Assembly: GCF_047634355.1 (NCBI RefSeq)
Contig: NZ_JBLIAL010000004.1
Source of the DNA: Porticoccus sp002341315
Lineage (GTDB): Bacteria > Pseudomonadota > Gammaproteobacteria > Pseudomonadales > Porticoccaceae
Length of the DNA: 64,000 nt
Strand: one strand, 5' to 3'
Positions 52,850-62,538 of this stretch are shown in pieces (position 1 is the stretch's first letter; the number at the start of each line of letters is the position of its first letter). The notes beneath the pieces were generated by a model. It made no database searches. It worked only from the letters and a program-made list of their open reading frames with translations, and was not told where the DNA came from. Position numbers and translations under genes: made by a program.

Positions 52850-54322
52850 TCAGGAGGAACAGCTTACACTCAACTGTTGGCTCCAGGCCGGTGGATGTCC
52901 GGCGTATTCCTCGCAGTCCGAATGCTCGTCAAAGGGCGTTTGCAGCAGTTTGAGCAATCGGTCGATTTCACGATAATCCCCATCATCCTCAGCCTTGCGA
53001 ATGGCGATTTCCGCCATGTAATTGCGCAGCACATACTTCGGATTGGTTTTCAGCATGCTTTGATGGCGCTCCATCCCTGAGTGCTGTTCAGGTTCCCTGA
53101 CGAGTCGCTGGCGATAGCGTTCAGCCCAGCGATCGAAGGCGTCGCGATCCAGGAACAGGTCCCGCAGCGGTTCATTGGCGCCTTTCTCCTGAAAGCCGCA
53201 GAGTTTTCGAAAGAAAATGGTGTGGTCGACATGGTTGGCTGCCATGGCCGCCAGCAGGTCATCGATGAGTGATTGATCGTCCTTCTCTGCCGTGACCAGA
53301 CCGAGCTTCTGCCGGTGCAGTTGCAGCAGGCTTTCAAAAAACAGCGGCTCGTACTCCTCCAGTACCTCGGTCAACGCTTCCACGCTGAGCAGGCTGGTGA
53401 GGGCATTGGCCAGGGCATTGCAGTTCCATAGACCGATAATGGGCTGGCGTTTGAAGGCATAGCGCCCACCGTGATCGGAATGATTGCAGATGAAGTCCGG
53501 GTTGTAGCCGTCGAGAAAGCCGAACGGGCCGTAATCCAGCGTGTCGCCAATGATCGACATGTTGTCGGTATTCATCACACCGTGGGCAAAGCCCACTGCC
53601 TGCCACTGGGCAATCAGCCGTGCCGTACTGTGAACGGCATGCCGGAACATACCCAGATAGCAGTCATCACAGCCAGCCAGTTCAGGCAGATGTTGTTCGA
53701 TCACATGGTCAGCCAGGATCTGGACCTGTTCGGTTTCACCCCGATGGTGAAAATATTCAAAGGAGCCGAAGCGGACATGACTCCGGGCCAGTCGAATCAG
53801 CATGGCGGCCTGCTCGGTTGTTTCCCGGTAGACGGGTTCGTTACTGGCGGCGATGCTCAGTGCCCGGGTAGTGGCAATGCCCAGACCGTGCAAGGTTTCA
53901 CTGCACAGGTATTCACGAATGGAGGAGCGCAAAACGGCGCGGCCATCGCCGAAGCGGGAGTAGGGCGTTTGTCCGGCGCCTTTGAGATGGACGTCCCATT
54001 TGCCCTGTGGTCCCTCCACTTCACCCAATAACAGTCCGCGGCCGTCGCCCAAGCGGGGCACGTAGGAGCCGAACTGGTGACCGCTGTAGACCATCGCCCG
54101 GGGGGCGCTGCCCGGCAGAGTGAGGTTGCCGCTGCACCACTGCAAAAACCAGTCCTGTTGCAAGTCTGCCGTATCGATACCCAGCAGTTCGGCGGCATCC
54201 CCGTTGACGCTGACCAGCCAGGGGTTTGCAATGCCACTGGGTGTGACCGGGGTGGAGAAGTTCTCACCCAATGCGGCAAAACTGTTCTTGAAGTGCAGTG
54301 TACTGATAATCTGTTCGTCCAT
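52850..54322 (-). CDS. selO: Protein adenylyltransferase SelO (YdiU)
   Basis: 490-residue pseudokinase-fold enzyme that transfers AMP from ATP to Ser/Thr/Tyr residues of target proteins; in E. coli it acts in redox homeostasis. Recognised motifs: YSGHQFGSYVPRLGDGRGLLLGEV, DVHLKGAGQTPYSRFGDGRAVLRSSIREYL, VMNTDNMSIIGDTLDYGPFGFLD and the C-terminal SCSS ending, where SelO selenoproteins carry Sec or Cys. Length agrees with the family. The gene is convergent with DUF1622 (60-bp gap, no clear terminator) and divergent from the cNMP-binding protein gene. Confidence 0.95.
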   Translation of the reverse strand: MDEQIISTLHFKNSFAALGENFSTPVTPSGIANPWLVSVNGDAAELLGIDTADLQQDWFLQWCSGNLTLPGSAPRAMVYSGHQFGSYVPRLGDGRGLLLGEVEGPQGKWDVHLKGAGQTPYSRFGDGRAVLRSSIREYLCSETLHGLGIATTRALSIAASNEPVYRETTEQAAMLIRLARSHVRFGSFEYFHHRGETEQVQILADHVIEQHLPELAGCDDCYLGMFRHAVHSTARLIAQWQAVGFAHGVMNTDNMSIIGDTLDYGPFGFLDGYNPDFICNHSDHGGRYAFKRQPIIGLWNCNALANALTSLLSVEALTEVLEEYEPLFFESLLQLHRQKLGLVTAEKDDQSLIDDLLAAMAANHVDHTIFFRKLCGFQEKGANEPLRDLFLDRDAFDRWAERYRQRLVREPEQHSGMERHQSMLKTNPKYVLRNYMAEIAIRKAEDDGDYREIDRLLKLLQTPFDEHSDCEEYAGHPPAWSQQLSVSCSS

Positions 54323-54537
54323 TGCAGGTTAAAAGTGGCTTGGCATTAAAGTGACAGGGCAGGCTTTGAGGCCGCTGCTGTATGGTGTTTTCGTTGCCGG
54401 TTTGTCCCGGTTACTGTAACAGCTGTCTGCCGGTTGTATCACCCCGGTACTCTGTTACTGCGTTAAATACGCTTAAAAACTGGCTATCCGCCGCAAGGGG
54501 TATGATAATTTGCCCAGCAAACAGGGGAGCTCTATTG

Positions 54538-55194
54538 ATGCCTATGAACCCGGCATTGCAACTGACAGCAGAAGAGCTGGAAAAAAAGGTCGCCTCACTG
54601 CATTTTTTCAAGGAAGTCGGCCGTCACGATCCGCAGCAGCTGCAGATACTGATTCAGCAGTCCCATCTCTATTCGGTAGCACCCGGTGAGACGTTCCTCA
54701 AGGCCGGTGAGCAGGGCAGCTGGATGTACTTCCTGATGAGGGGAAAATTGCTGGTGTGCGACCCGCTTGATCACAGTAAAGTGATTGGGGTTTTGATTCC
54801 GGGGGATGTGTTTGGCGAAATTGCCGTGATTACCGGCCATAAAAGAACACAGGATATCGTTGCGCCGGGGCTGATTCGTGAAGCCGTTGTGTTCGCCACG
54901 GACTTTGCCTGCCTGCATGCCAAGCCTGAGCACAATCCGTTGACGTTGCCGACGCAACTGATTGTCTATCGGCAGATTGTACATATCCTCCGCTGGCGCA
55001 TAGAGCTCTATCGCTCGCGGTTTCCCGATCACCCGATGGTGCAGGTACCGTTTAACCTTATCCACCGCTCTCCCGCAGGTGATTCAGAAGAGGAGTTGCA
55101 GGAGCAGCGGGACTACGCCCTGTTTCTTGCCGACCGCCTGCAGCAACTCAATACAAAACTCGGGCCGATCAATAATGATGTTGGGATGTCGTGA
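54538..55194 (+). CDS. Cyclic-nucleotide-binding domain protein
   Basis: 218-residue cytoplasmic protein. A cNMP-binding (cupin-type) domain covers about 25-140: FKEVGRHDPQQLQILIQQSHLYSVAPGE, then FLKAGEQGSWMYFLMRGKL and GVLIPGDVFGEIAVITGHKRTQDI. The phosphate-binding cassette is imperfect, so nucleotide binding is uncertain. The C-terminal region is helical, but I see no clear helix-turn-helix, so it is not a typical CRP/FNR regulator. I start at ATG 54538 with AGGGGAG about 10 bp upstream; the longer reading from 54382 is cysteine-rich and implausible. The 54323-54537 gap shows nothing assignable. Confidence 0.72.
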   Translation: MPMNPALQLTAEELEKKVASLHFFKEVGRHDPQQLQILIQQSHLYSVAPGETFLKAGEQGSWMYFLMRGKLLVCDPLDHSKVIGVLIPGDVFGEIAVITGHKRTQDIVAPGLIREAVVFATDFACLHAKPEHNPLTLPTQLIVYRQIVHILRWRIELYRSRFPDHPMVQVPFNLIHRSPAGDSEEELQEQRDYALFLADRLQQLNTKLGPINNDVGMS

Positions 55195-55305
55195 GTTGCA
55201 GCTCGCCGTGATTCGCGTTTCATCCTTTTATTGGCTCGGCTACCATGGCTGTTGCGTTGCAGAATGGTCTGCGTGCGAACTGTGCTGCTCTGTGGGAGAA
55301 CATAA

Positions 55306-56397
55306 TTGAATGCCAATGTGAAAATTGCACTGGTGATCCTGGTGTTAATCATCGTCTGGTTTGTCAGTGGATTGGTAACAGGTGACAGTGAAACCGCACC
55401 AGCGGATGACCCGGCGGTTGCGAGTGAGTTGACCAAGGTCAGGGTTCGCTGGGTGGAGGCAGAGGACTATTCCCGCGAGATTTCCGCCCGGGGCAGGACG
55501 GTGCCGAATCGCCATGTGACCCTGCGCGCTGAAGTCAGTGGCCGGGTGGTAGCGGTTCCCGCCGACAAGGGGCAGGCGGTTGAGGAAGGCGATATCGTTT
55601 GTGAACTTGCCAAGGAAGACCGCGAGCAGCGGGTGCTGGAAGCCCAGGCAGCAGTTGCACAGGCGGAGATCGATTATCGCGGTGCCCTGAAGCTGAAAGA
55701 AAAGGGTTATCAGTCCGATTCGGCCATTGCCCAGGCCAATGCGCGCCTGGAAAGCACCAGGGCAGCACTTCGCCTCACGGAAATCCATTTAGCCAATACC
55801 CGTATTGCAGCCCCTTTTGCCGGTTTTGTCGATGACCGGCCTGTGGAGGTGGGCGACTACATGGATCGCAACCATATCTGTGCCGAGATAGTGGAAATGA
55901 ACCCGCTGAAAGTGGTTTCGCGTCTTTCGGAACGGGAAGTCGTTCGTGCGGAGGTCGGTGGTAAGGCCTCGGTGCGGCTGGCCACGGGGCAGTTGGTGAC
56001 TGGTGAGGTGACCTATCTCAGCCACCTGGCCGAACCGCAAACCCGTACCTATGAAATGGAGATCACCCTGCCGAACCCTTCCTTTCAGCTACGCGCCGGT
56101 GTGGCCAGTCAGGTGATGGTGGCTACTCAAGTATTTCAGGCCCACCGTGTGCCGGCATCGCTGCTGGCCCTGGGTGATGGTGGTGAACTTGGCTTGAAAA
56201 TCATTGATCGGGATGATCGGGTGGATTTTGTCCTGATTGATCTGATCGGTGATGACGGCGAGGGCGTTTGGGTTGCCGGGTTGCCGGAGCGCACCCGTGT
56301 CATTACCGTCGGACAGGAATATGTCTCTGCGGGTGAACAGGTGGTGGCAGAAGAGGAAGAAACGCTTCCTGTTGCAGAGGTTCAGTCTGCCCAATGA
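55306..56397 (+). CDS. RND efflux periplasmic adaptor (HlyD/AcrA family)
   Basis: 363-residue membrane-fusion protein. One N-terminal helix (IALVILVLIIVWFVSGLV) anchors it, followed by barrel-sandwich halves (VTLRAEVSGRVVAVPADKGQAV and TRIAAPFAGFVDDRPVEVGDYM), a hairpin of moderate length (VLEAQAAVAQAEIDYRGALKLK) and barrel domains. The start is TTG 55306 with GGGAG (55294-55298) 7 bp upstream; no ATG fits. It overlaps the permease gene by 4 bp (ATGA). Confidence 0.88.
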   Translation: MNANVKIALVILVLIIVWFVSGLVTGDSETAPADDPAVASELTKVRVRWVEAEDYSREISARGRTVPNRHVTLRAEVSGRVVAVPADKGQAVEEGDIVCELAKEDREQRVLEAQAAVAQAEIDYRGALKLKEKGYQSDSAIAQANARLESTRAALRLTEIHLANTRIAAPFAGFVDDRPVEVGDYMDRNHICAEIVEMNPLKVVSRLSEREVVRAEVGGKASVRLATGQLVTGEVTYLSHLAEPQTRTYEMEITLPNPSFQLRAGVASQVMVATQVFQAHRVPASLLALGDGGELGLKIIDRDDRVDFVLIDLIGDDGEGVWVAGLPERTRVITVGQEYVSAGEQVVAEEEETLPVAEVQSAQ

Positions 56398-59300
56398 AGC
56401 TTCTCGAGCAGGCGATCAGTCGCGCCAGAGCCACCGTATCCATTCTGTTGTTTGTATTGATTGCCGGCGTGGTCGCCCGTTACCTGATCAGTGTTGATCT
56501 GAATCCCGATGTGACCGTGCCGGTGGTGATGGTGACGGTAACGCATCAGGGTATTTCGCCGGAGGACGCCAATCGCCTGCTGATCAAGCCGCTGGAAATC
56601 GAGCTGAAGTCACTGGACGGGGTGGAGGAGCTCACCACCCGTGCCCAGGAGGGATCGGCTTATGCGGTTGTGGAATTTGAAATTGACATTGATATCAGTG
56701 CCGCACTGGCGGATGTGCGTGAGGCGGTGAACCGCGCCAAGGCGGAATTTCCCAATGATACGGATGAGCCGATCGTCAACGAGCTGTCGGCATCCCCCGA
56801 GCCGACCCTGGTGATTGCTTTTTCAGGCGAACAGCTCACCGAGCGCGAGTTATTTCACATTGTCCGCGATTTGCGGCTGGAAATAGAATCACTGCCGGAA
56901 ATTCTGGAGGCGAATCTGTCGGGTGATCGTGAGGAGGTGGTCGAAGTCCTGCTGAACTCCTCTGCACTCGAACACTACAACATCACGGCCGATGAACTGT
57001 TGAAAACTGTGGCAGCCAATAACCTGCTGGTTCCGAGTGGCGAGTACGATACGGCCAGTGGCCGTTTCGGGGTCAAGGTGCCGGGTCTTATCGAGGGGCG
57101 AGAAGACCTGATGGGGCTACCGGTAAAGTCCAACGCCGAGGGGGTGGTCACGCTGGCGGATGTGGCAGATGTTCGCCGTACCTTTAAGGATCCCGCCACC
57201 TTCAGCCATATCAATGGTCGGCAGGCCATGGCCATTGAAGTGTTTAAACGCAATCAGGCCAATGCCATCAAGTCTGTCGCCTCGGTCAAGGCTCTAGTAG
57301 AAGGTTCTGCCGATACCCTGCCCCGGGGAGTCCAGATCGACTATATTTTTGACGCGTCTGATTTCGCTCTGCAAATGGTCAATGAGTTGCAGGGCAACAT
57401 TCTCACCGCCGTTGCCCTGGTGATGGTAGTGGTGGTGGCCGCACTGGGTTTGCGCTCCGGATTGCTGGTGAGTCTCGGTATTCCCTTTTCGCTGTTTGGT
57501 GCAACGATTGTTGTCTACCTGCTCGGTTACAGTTTTAACTTCATGGTGATTTTTGGACTGTTGCTGGCACTGGGGATGCTGATTGATGGGGCCATTGTGG
57601 TGGTGGAGTATGCCGATCAGAAAACCCTCTCGGGCTTGTCGCTGCGCGATGCCTATGTGACAGCAGTGCGCCGTATGTTTATGCCGGTGGTTGCTTCGAC
57701 AGCAACGACGCTGGCCGTTTTTTTACCGCTCATGCTCTGGCCGGGGGTGGTGGGGGAATTCATGTCCTACCTGCCAGTGACGGTTTTTGCTGTGCTCAGT
57801 TGGTCTCTGTTCTACGCCCTGTTATTTGTGCCGGTACTGGGTGTGTTGTTTGGCCGAAAAAAAGATCAGTCGGCCCCTGCAACCGATATTCCGGTCAGGG
57901 GCAAGGCTTATCTTGGTAAGCTTGGTACTGCCTACGGCAAGTTTATTGGCTGGGCTCTGGCGCAGCCGGTATTGACGATAGTTTCGGTGCTGCTGTTGTT
58001 GGTGACGATTTTTGTGCTCTACGGCACGTTTGGTCGTGGGGTGGACTTTTTTGTGGAGACAGAAGACCGCTACGGGATTGTGTCTGTGCAGGCACAGGGC
58101 AATTTGACCATAGCCGATATGGCGCGATTGTCCCGGGAGGTCGAACTTCGGGTAATGGCGGTACCCCATGTAAAAACTGTGTACGCCGCAAGCCGGGGCA
58201 GCAGCATTGGCGGCAACCTTGAGCGAGCCAAAGATCAGATCAGTAATATCCTGGTGGAGTTGGGACGGGCCAGTGATCGCGACCGCACCAGCCGCGAAGT
58301 CTATGCCGATGTTCGTCGCGCCGTGGCCGGTATGGCGGGTATAGATGTGACGGTTAATCCGGTTCAGGGTGGTCCGCCGGTGGGTAAGGACATCCAGTTG
58401 CAGCTTTCTTCCTCCAATCGGGGAATTATGCGGGAGGAAGCCCGCCGGATTCGCTATTACCTGGAAAATCAGATGACCGGTTTGCGGGATGTCGAGGACA
58501 CCCTGCCACTGCCCGGCATTGAGTGGGAGCTGGTGGTCGATCGCGCCGAAGCGGCTATGCTGGGCGTCGATACCCTGCAGGTGGGCAACATGGTGCAGTT
58601 GGTGACCAATGGCATCAAGATCGGTGAATTCCGGCCCGATGATGCGGAGGAGGAAGTGGAAATCAGGGTGCGGTATCCGGCGGCGGACCGCGGGCTGTTT
58701 GCTCTGGATGAACTGCGGGTTACAACGCCATCCGGAGCTGTGCCGGTCAGTACTTTTGTTGAACGCAAACCCCGACCACGGCTGGACAGCATCCAGCGGA
58801 TCGACCGGAGTGATGTGTTGTTTGTGAAGGCCAATGCCGAAGATGGCGTGTTGCCGGATGACAAGGTGAAGGAAATTGCTGCCTGGCTGAAAACCGCCGA
58901 CATCAATCCTGCTGTGAAAATCGCTTTTCGGGGCGCCAACGAGGAGCAGGAAGACTCTATTGCATTCCTCGGCGTGGCCTTTCTGATGGCGCTGTTTTTG
59001 ATGCTGATCCTGATGGTCATGCAGTTCAACAGTTTCTACCAGGCGTTCCTGATTCTGTCGGCCGTGGTGATGTCCACGGCCGGTGTATTACTGGGTTTGC
59101 TGGTGATGCAACAGCCGCTGAGTGTCTTGATGTCGGGTATCGGCATCGTGGCGCTTGCTGGTATTGTGGTGAACAATAATATTGTGCTGATTGATACCTA
59201 CAACCACCTGCGTCGGGAGGATAGTCATCTGAGCGCATTGGATGCCGCTGTCTCGTCCGCCATTACCCGACTCCGTCCGGTATTGCTGACCACGGTCACA

Positions 59301-59543
59301 ACCGCGGTGGGATTGCTGCCATTGGCCTGTAGTGTCAGTCTGGACTTTATTCACCGACAGATCGAGGTGAACGGCGAGCTTGCTTCATGGTGGCAGCAAT
59401 TGGCCGCCGCGATCGTCAATGGCCTGCTGTTCTCGACGATTTTGACACTGGTGTTCACCCCGGCCATGCTGGTACTACCCGAGTTTTTGCGGGTGCGTGT
59501 TATGCCTCGGCTGTCTGGTGTGCCAACTCAGCAGTCTGATTGA
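56394..59543 (+). CDS. RND efflux permease (AcrB family)
   Basis: 1049-residue inner-membrane proton-driven exporter. Typical N-terminal region: SVDLNPDVTVPVVMVTVTHQGISPEDANRLL encoded near 56490-56590. Helix 4 carries GMLIDGAIVVVEYADQK (the AcrB-type proton relay usually has two Asp; here one Asp and a Glu are evident). The second half has AGIVVNNNIVLIDTYNHLRRED, with Asn where many pumps have further charged residues. The family is often annotated as multidrug efflux, but the substrate is unknown and may be lipid-like or small organic compounds. No outer-membrane factor gene is adjacent. Confidence 0.9.
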   Translation: MKLLEQAISRARATVSILLFVLIAGVVARYLISVDLNPDVTVPVVMVTVTHQGISPEDANRLLIKPLEIELKSLDGVEELTTRAQEGSAYAVVEFEIDIDISAALADVREAVNRAKAEFPNDTDEPIVNELSASPEPTLVIAFSGEQLTERELFHIVRDLRLEIESLPEILEANLSGDREEVVEVLLNSSALEHYNITADELLKTVAANNLLVPSGEYDTASGRFGVKVPGLIEGREDLMGLPVKSNAEGVVTLADVADVRRTFKDPATFSHINGRQAMAIEVFKRNQANAIKSVASVKALVEGSADTLPRGVQIDYIFDASDFALQMVNELQGNILTAVALVMVVVVAALGLRSGLLVSLGIPFSLFGATIVVYLLGYSFNFMVIFGLLLALGMLIDGAIVVVEYADQKTLSGLSLRDAYVTAVRRMFMPVVASTATTLAVFLPLMLWPGVVGEFMSYLPVTVFAVLSWSLFYALLFVPVLGVLFGRKKDQSAPATDIPVRGKAYLGKLGTAYGKFIGWALAQPVLTIVSVLLLLVTIFVLYGTFGRGVDFFVETEDRYGIVSVQAQGNLTIADMARLSREVELRVMAVPHVKTVYAASRGSSIGGNLERAKDQISNILVELGRASDRDRTSREVYADVRRAVAGMAGIDVTVNPVQGGPPVGKDIQLQLSSSNRGIMREEARRIRYYLENQMTGLRDVEDTLPLPGIEWELVVDRAEAAMLGVDTLQVGNMVQLVTNGIKIGEFRPDDAEEEVEIRVRYPAADRGLFALDELRVTTPSGAVPVSTFVERKPRPRLDSIQRIDRSDVLFVKANAEDGVLPDDKVKEIAAWLKTADINPAVKIAFRGANEEQEDSIAFLGVAFLMALFLMLILMVMQFNSFYQAFLILSAVVMSTAGVLLGLLVMQQPLSVLMSGIGIVALAGIVVNNNIVLIDTYNHLRREDSHLSALDAAVSSAITRLRPVLLTTVTTAVGLLPLACSVSLDFIHRQIEVNGELASWWQQLAAAIVNGLLFSTILTLVFTPAMLVLPEFLRVRVMPRLSGVPTQQSD

Positions 59544-59899
59544 TGGTGGTCGGTCCTATGAAAAAGCTTTTTTCCCTGTTTTTTTACAGTTGGAGCACGG
59601 TGGCTTTTCTGGCCGCTCTGGCGGGATTGTTTGTCGCCCGGGATATTGTTTGGCTGGGGGTTTTACTGTCATCCGGGGCGCCCCTTCTGAATCGTATTCG
59701 TCCCTACGATAATGGCTATTCGATCAACCGAAAATTGCGCCAGCCTCTGGTCTCCCTGTTCGTCATGTCGGGGGTGGCCTGGGTGTTGTTGACTGTTGCC
59801 GGGGGGGCATGGCCACTGTGGTTGGTGCTGGGTGTTCTGGGCGGTTTTCTGCTCAATACCTACTGGGCCAGTGTCGACGACAATGAGCTTCGGGGTTGA
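59543..59899 (+). CDS. Small membrane protein following the RND pump
   Basis: 118 residues from ATG 59543, or 113 from ATG 59558 (MKKLFSLFFY). Four hydrophobic segments span nearly the whole length, with a polar central loop (NRIRPYDNGYSINRKLRQ). No family recognised. It overlaps the pump stop by one base and lies three bases before the next gene, so it belongs to the same transcript; it may assist the pump. Confidence 0.65.
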   Translation: MVVGPMKKLFSLFFYSWSTVAFLAALAGLFVARDIVWLGVLLSSGAPLLNRIRPYDNGYSINRKLRQPLVSLFVMSGVAWVLLTVAGGAWPLWLVLGVLGGFLLNTYWASVDDNELRG

Positions 59900-59902
59900 T
59901 TC

Positions 59903-60514
59903 GTGAGTCATCCCGCGGCGGAGGACGGTGCCTTGGTGCTTCGGGATCTGCTGACCGAGGTGCGAGCCTGTACCCTGTGCAGGGATTTGCCGCTGGGGCC
60001 TAGGCCGGTATTGCGCGCGGAATCGACGGCCCAGATCCTGGTGATTGGCCAGGCGCCGGGGACCCGGGTGCACGCCAGTGGTATTCCCTGGGATGATCCC
60101 AGTGGCGATCGGTTGCGCCAGTGGCTTGGGGTCAGCAAAGCACAGTTTTACGACGCGGGATTTTTTGCGATTGTGCCGATGGGTTTTTGCTATCCGGGGC
60201 GGGGAAAATCCGGTGATTTGCCACCCAGAGCAGAGTGTGCGCCCACCTGGCACGAGGCGATACTGGCCCGGTTGCCGAGGATATCCCTGACCCTGTTGAT
60301 CGGCCAATATGCCCAGCACTATTATCTCAAGGAGACACAACACCGGACGCTCACTGAACGGGTCCACCACTGGCGGGATTATCTACCTGGTACTATACCT
60401 CTTGTCCATCCCTCGCCTCGCAATCGATATTGGCTGGCTCAAAATCCATGGTTTGAGGCTGAACTGGTACCCCGTTTGAAACAAGAGATTGCAGTGAGAC
60501 TTCAACATACGTAA
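59903..60514 (+). CDS. Uracil-DNA glycosylase superfamily protein
   Basis: 203-residue soluble protein of the UDG superfamily. Motif 1 is ILVIGQAPGTRVHASGIPWDDPSG and the C-terminal motif is LVHPSPRN. An N-terminal CTLC (residues 23-26) and two further Cys (FCYPGRG, AECAPTW) suggest a possible iron-sulfur site as in family 4/5 enzymes, although the spacing is not the usual one. Members excise uracil or related bases; many of this 'YcaO-free' small type remain uncharacterised. GTG 59903 is the start, tightly spaced after the membrane protein gene. Confidence 0.75.
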   Translation: MSHPAAEDGALVLRDLLTEVRACTLCRDLPLGPRPVLRAESTAQILVIGQAPGTRVHASGIPWDDPSGDRLRQWLGVSKAQFYDAGFFAIVPMGFCYPGRGKSGDLPPRAECAPTWHEAILARLPRISLTLLIGQYAQHYYLKETQHRTLTERVHHWRDYLPGTIPLVHPSPRNRYWLAQNPWFEAELVPRLKQEIAVRLQHT

Positions 60515-60581
60515 CACGCTGTTTGCCGATTGAGCCATTTTTTAGTGGTCTGTTGCGCCACACCGAAATCAGGGAATAGAC

Positions 60582-61940
60582 ATGAGTAACCAGTTTCTCG
60601 ATCGATCAAATTTTATTCGTGTGCCGGTCAGCGGTTTGAAGCTGGGTATGCTCGTGACCGAGTTGGATCGACCCTGGCTGGAAACACCATTTTTGTTGCA
60701 GGGTTTTGTGATACGTCACCCCTCTGAAATTCGCAAACTGCAGGAATACTGTGATTATGTGTTTGTGGAAAAGGAGGGCCGCCTTTGGGGGGAAAAGAAA
60801 GACCCATTCAGAGCCAGTTTCGGGCGTTCAAAACGTAATGCTACCAGTGCAGGTGGCAATGCCCTGCACAAAAGAGCACGTGTTGACAATAGCAGCGCTT
60901 CGCTTATTCAGACAATGAATGCCCGGCCGGAATACCCGGCGCAGATCACGGTGGAGAATGAGCATCCCGTGGCACGCAGAGCCTACGAGGCTGCCCATAA
61001 TCAGGTGGAAAATCTGCTGGAGCAGGCCAGACTCGGCAATGTCCTGGATACGCAGGGGGCCAAGGATGTGGTGGGCAATTGCATTGACAGTATCCTGCGC
61101 AATCCCAGTGCGCTGTTATGGATGGTGAAAATCAAGCACATGGATTACTACACCATGGAGCATTGCCTGAATGTCTGTATCCTTGCCATCGCGTTTGGTC
61201 GTCATCTTCGGCTACCGGAAAATGAGCTGATTAATCTTGGGGTCGGTGGTCTGTTGCACGATGTGGGCAAGATGCAGATACCGGACAGGGTTCTCAATAA
61301 GCCAGGCAAGCTGACTGAAGAAGAGTTTGTCTTGATGAAGACTCACCCCGAGGAAGGACGAAAACTGCTGATGAAGTCTCAGGGTAGCCTCAGTTCTGCT
61401 ATTGATGTAGCGATCAATCACCATGAGCGAATGGACGGTAAGGGCTACCCTCGCGGACTGTTTGCCCACGAGCTGTCCAGTTATGCCCGTATCATTGCCA
61501 TCGTGGATGCTTTTGATGCCATGACAAGTGAGCGCTGTTATGACAAAGCCAGGTCTACTCTGGAGTCGCTGAAGGAAATTTATCGGCATCGCGGAACTCA
61601 TTTTGATGAGGCCCTGGCGCTGGAATTTATCCAGCTGATGGGGCCCTACCCACCGGGCACGATTGTGGAATTAGGTAATGGCTATGTCGGCATTGTGCTC
61701 TCTTCACAAACCAAAAAACGCCACTTGCCCAACGTCAAGTTGGTACTCGACAATAATAAACAGACTATTTTTGAGGAATTTATAGATCTGCTGGATGTGG
61801 AGCGCGGTACGGTACCCCGTGAATGGCTGATTCACCGGGTGCTAAAAGACGGTGAACATGGTGTATTTCTGAAGGACTATCCGGTGAAAACGGCTGAAGC
61901 CAGCGATGCTTCCGAAAATCCTGGGCTTCAGCAGGATTGA
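60582..61940 (+). CDS. DUF3391 / HD-GYP c-di-GMP phosphodiesterase
   Basis: 452-residue cytoplasmic protein. An N-terminal DUF3391 domain (about 10-150; IRVPVSGLKLGMLVTELDRPWLETPF) is followed by an HD-GYP domain (about 190-380). The metal-binding residues are visible in MEHCLNVC, LLHDVGKMQIPDRVLNKPGKL, MKTHPEEG, INHHERMDGKGYPRGL and DAFDAMTSER. Both the HD and GYP motifs are complete, so it should degrade c-di-GMP. It complements the GGDEF-EAL protein encoded at 14-16 kb. No receiver domain is present. Confidence 0.93.
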   Translation: MSNQFLDRSNFIRVPVSGLKLGMLVTELDRPWLETPFLLQGFVIRHPSEIRKLQEYCDYVFVEKEGRLWGEKKDPFRASFGRSKRNATSAGGNALHKRARVDNSSASLIQTMNARPEYPAQITVENEHPVARRAYEAAHNQVENLLEQARLGNVLDTQGAKDVVGNCIDSILRNPSALLWMVKIKHMDYYTMEHCLNVCILAIAFGRHLRLPENELINLGVGGLLHDVGKMQIPDRVLNKPGKLTEEEFVLMKTHPEEGRKLLMKSQGSLSSAIDVAINHHERMDGKGYPRGLFAHELSSYARIIAIVDAFDAMTSERCYDKARSTLESLKEIYRHRGTHFDEALALEFIQLMGPYPPGTIVELGNGYVGIVLSSQTKKRHLPNVKLVLDNNKQTIFEEFIDLLDVERGTVPREWLIHRVLKDGEHGVFLKDYPVKTAEASDASENPGLQQD

Positions 61941-61993
61941 TCACAACAGCCCGTAGATCAGGAGAATATTTCCAGAAGCACGGTCTATACCAA

Positions 61994-62527
61994 TCAATCC
62001 ACAGTCCGGTTTTCCCGGTTGCTGGAGCGGGGTGTGTAACAGATTTCACTGATCAGCCACAGCGCGGTGGTGCCCTTGATGGCCAGAGATATTTCATCAT
62101 TGAGGCGCTTGCCCAGGAGTTGCCGTCCCAGTGGTGAATCAATGCTGATTTTATGTTGTGTGGGATCAATTTCATCGGCACCCACCAGCCTGAAGCGATG
62201 CTGGTTTTCCTGCGCATCTTCGAGGGTAACCCAGGCGCCGAAGTAAATCCTGTCGCGGTCTTCGGGTTGTCGGTCCACGACGGTGAGTTCATCGAGCCGC
62301 TTGCTCAGATAGCGTACCCGCCGATCAATTTCCCGAAGTCGCTTTTTTCCGTAAATGTAATCGCCATTCTCCGAGCGGTCGCCATTTTTGGCGGCCTCAT
62401 GGACGGCGGCCGTGACCACAGGGCGCTCCACTTTCCAAAGTTTGTGCAGCTCTTCCCGCAACGCCCGAACGCCTTCCGGTGTGATATAGGGTGCGCTTCT
62501 GGTGGCGGGTGGCCGGTATCTGCCCAT
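61994..62527 (-). CDS. greB: Transcription elongation factor GreB
   Basis: 177-residue factor that stimulates RNA cleavage by backtracked RNA polymerase. The N-terminal coiled coil has the acidic tip in NGDRSENGDYIYGKKRLREIDRRVRYLSKR (two essential Asp/Glu). The C-terminal FKBP-like domain has FGAWVTLEDAQENQHRFRLVGADE. The basic patch and the GreB-specific N-terminus (YITPEGVRALREELHKLWKVERP) distinguish it from GreA. It is convergent with the HD-GYP gene and 11 bp downstream of the prolyl-oligopeptidase gene on the same strand. Confidence 0.95.
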   Translation of the reverse strand: MGRYRPPATRSAPYITPEGVRALREELHKLWKVERPVVTAAVHEAAKNGDRSENGDYIYGKKRLREIDRRVRYLSKRLDELTVVDRQPEDRDRIYFGAWVTLEDAQENQHRFRLVGADEIDPTQHKISIDSPLGRQLLGKRLNDEISLAIKGTTALWLISEICYTPRSSNRENRTVD

Positions 62528-62538
62528 GGATTAGCAGT

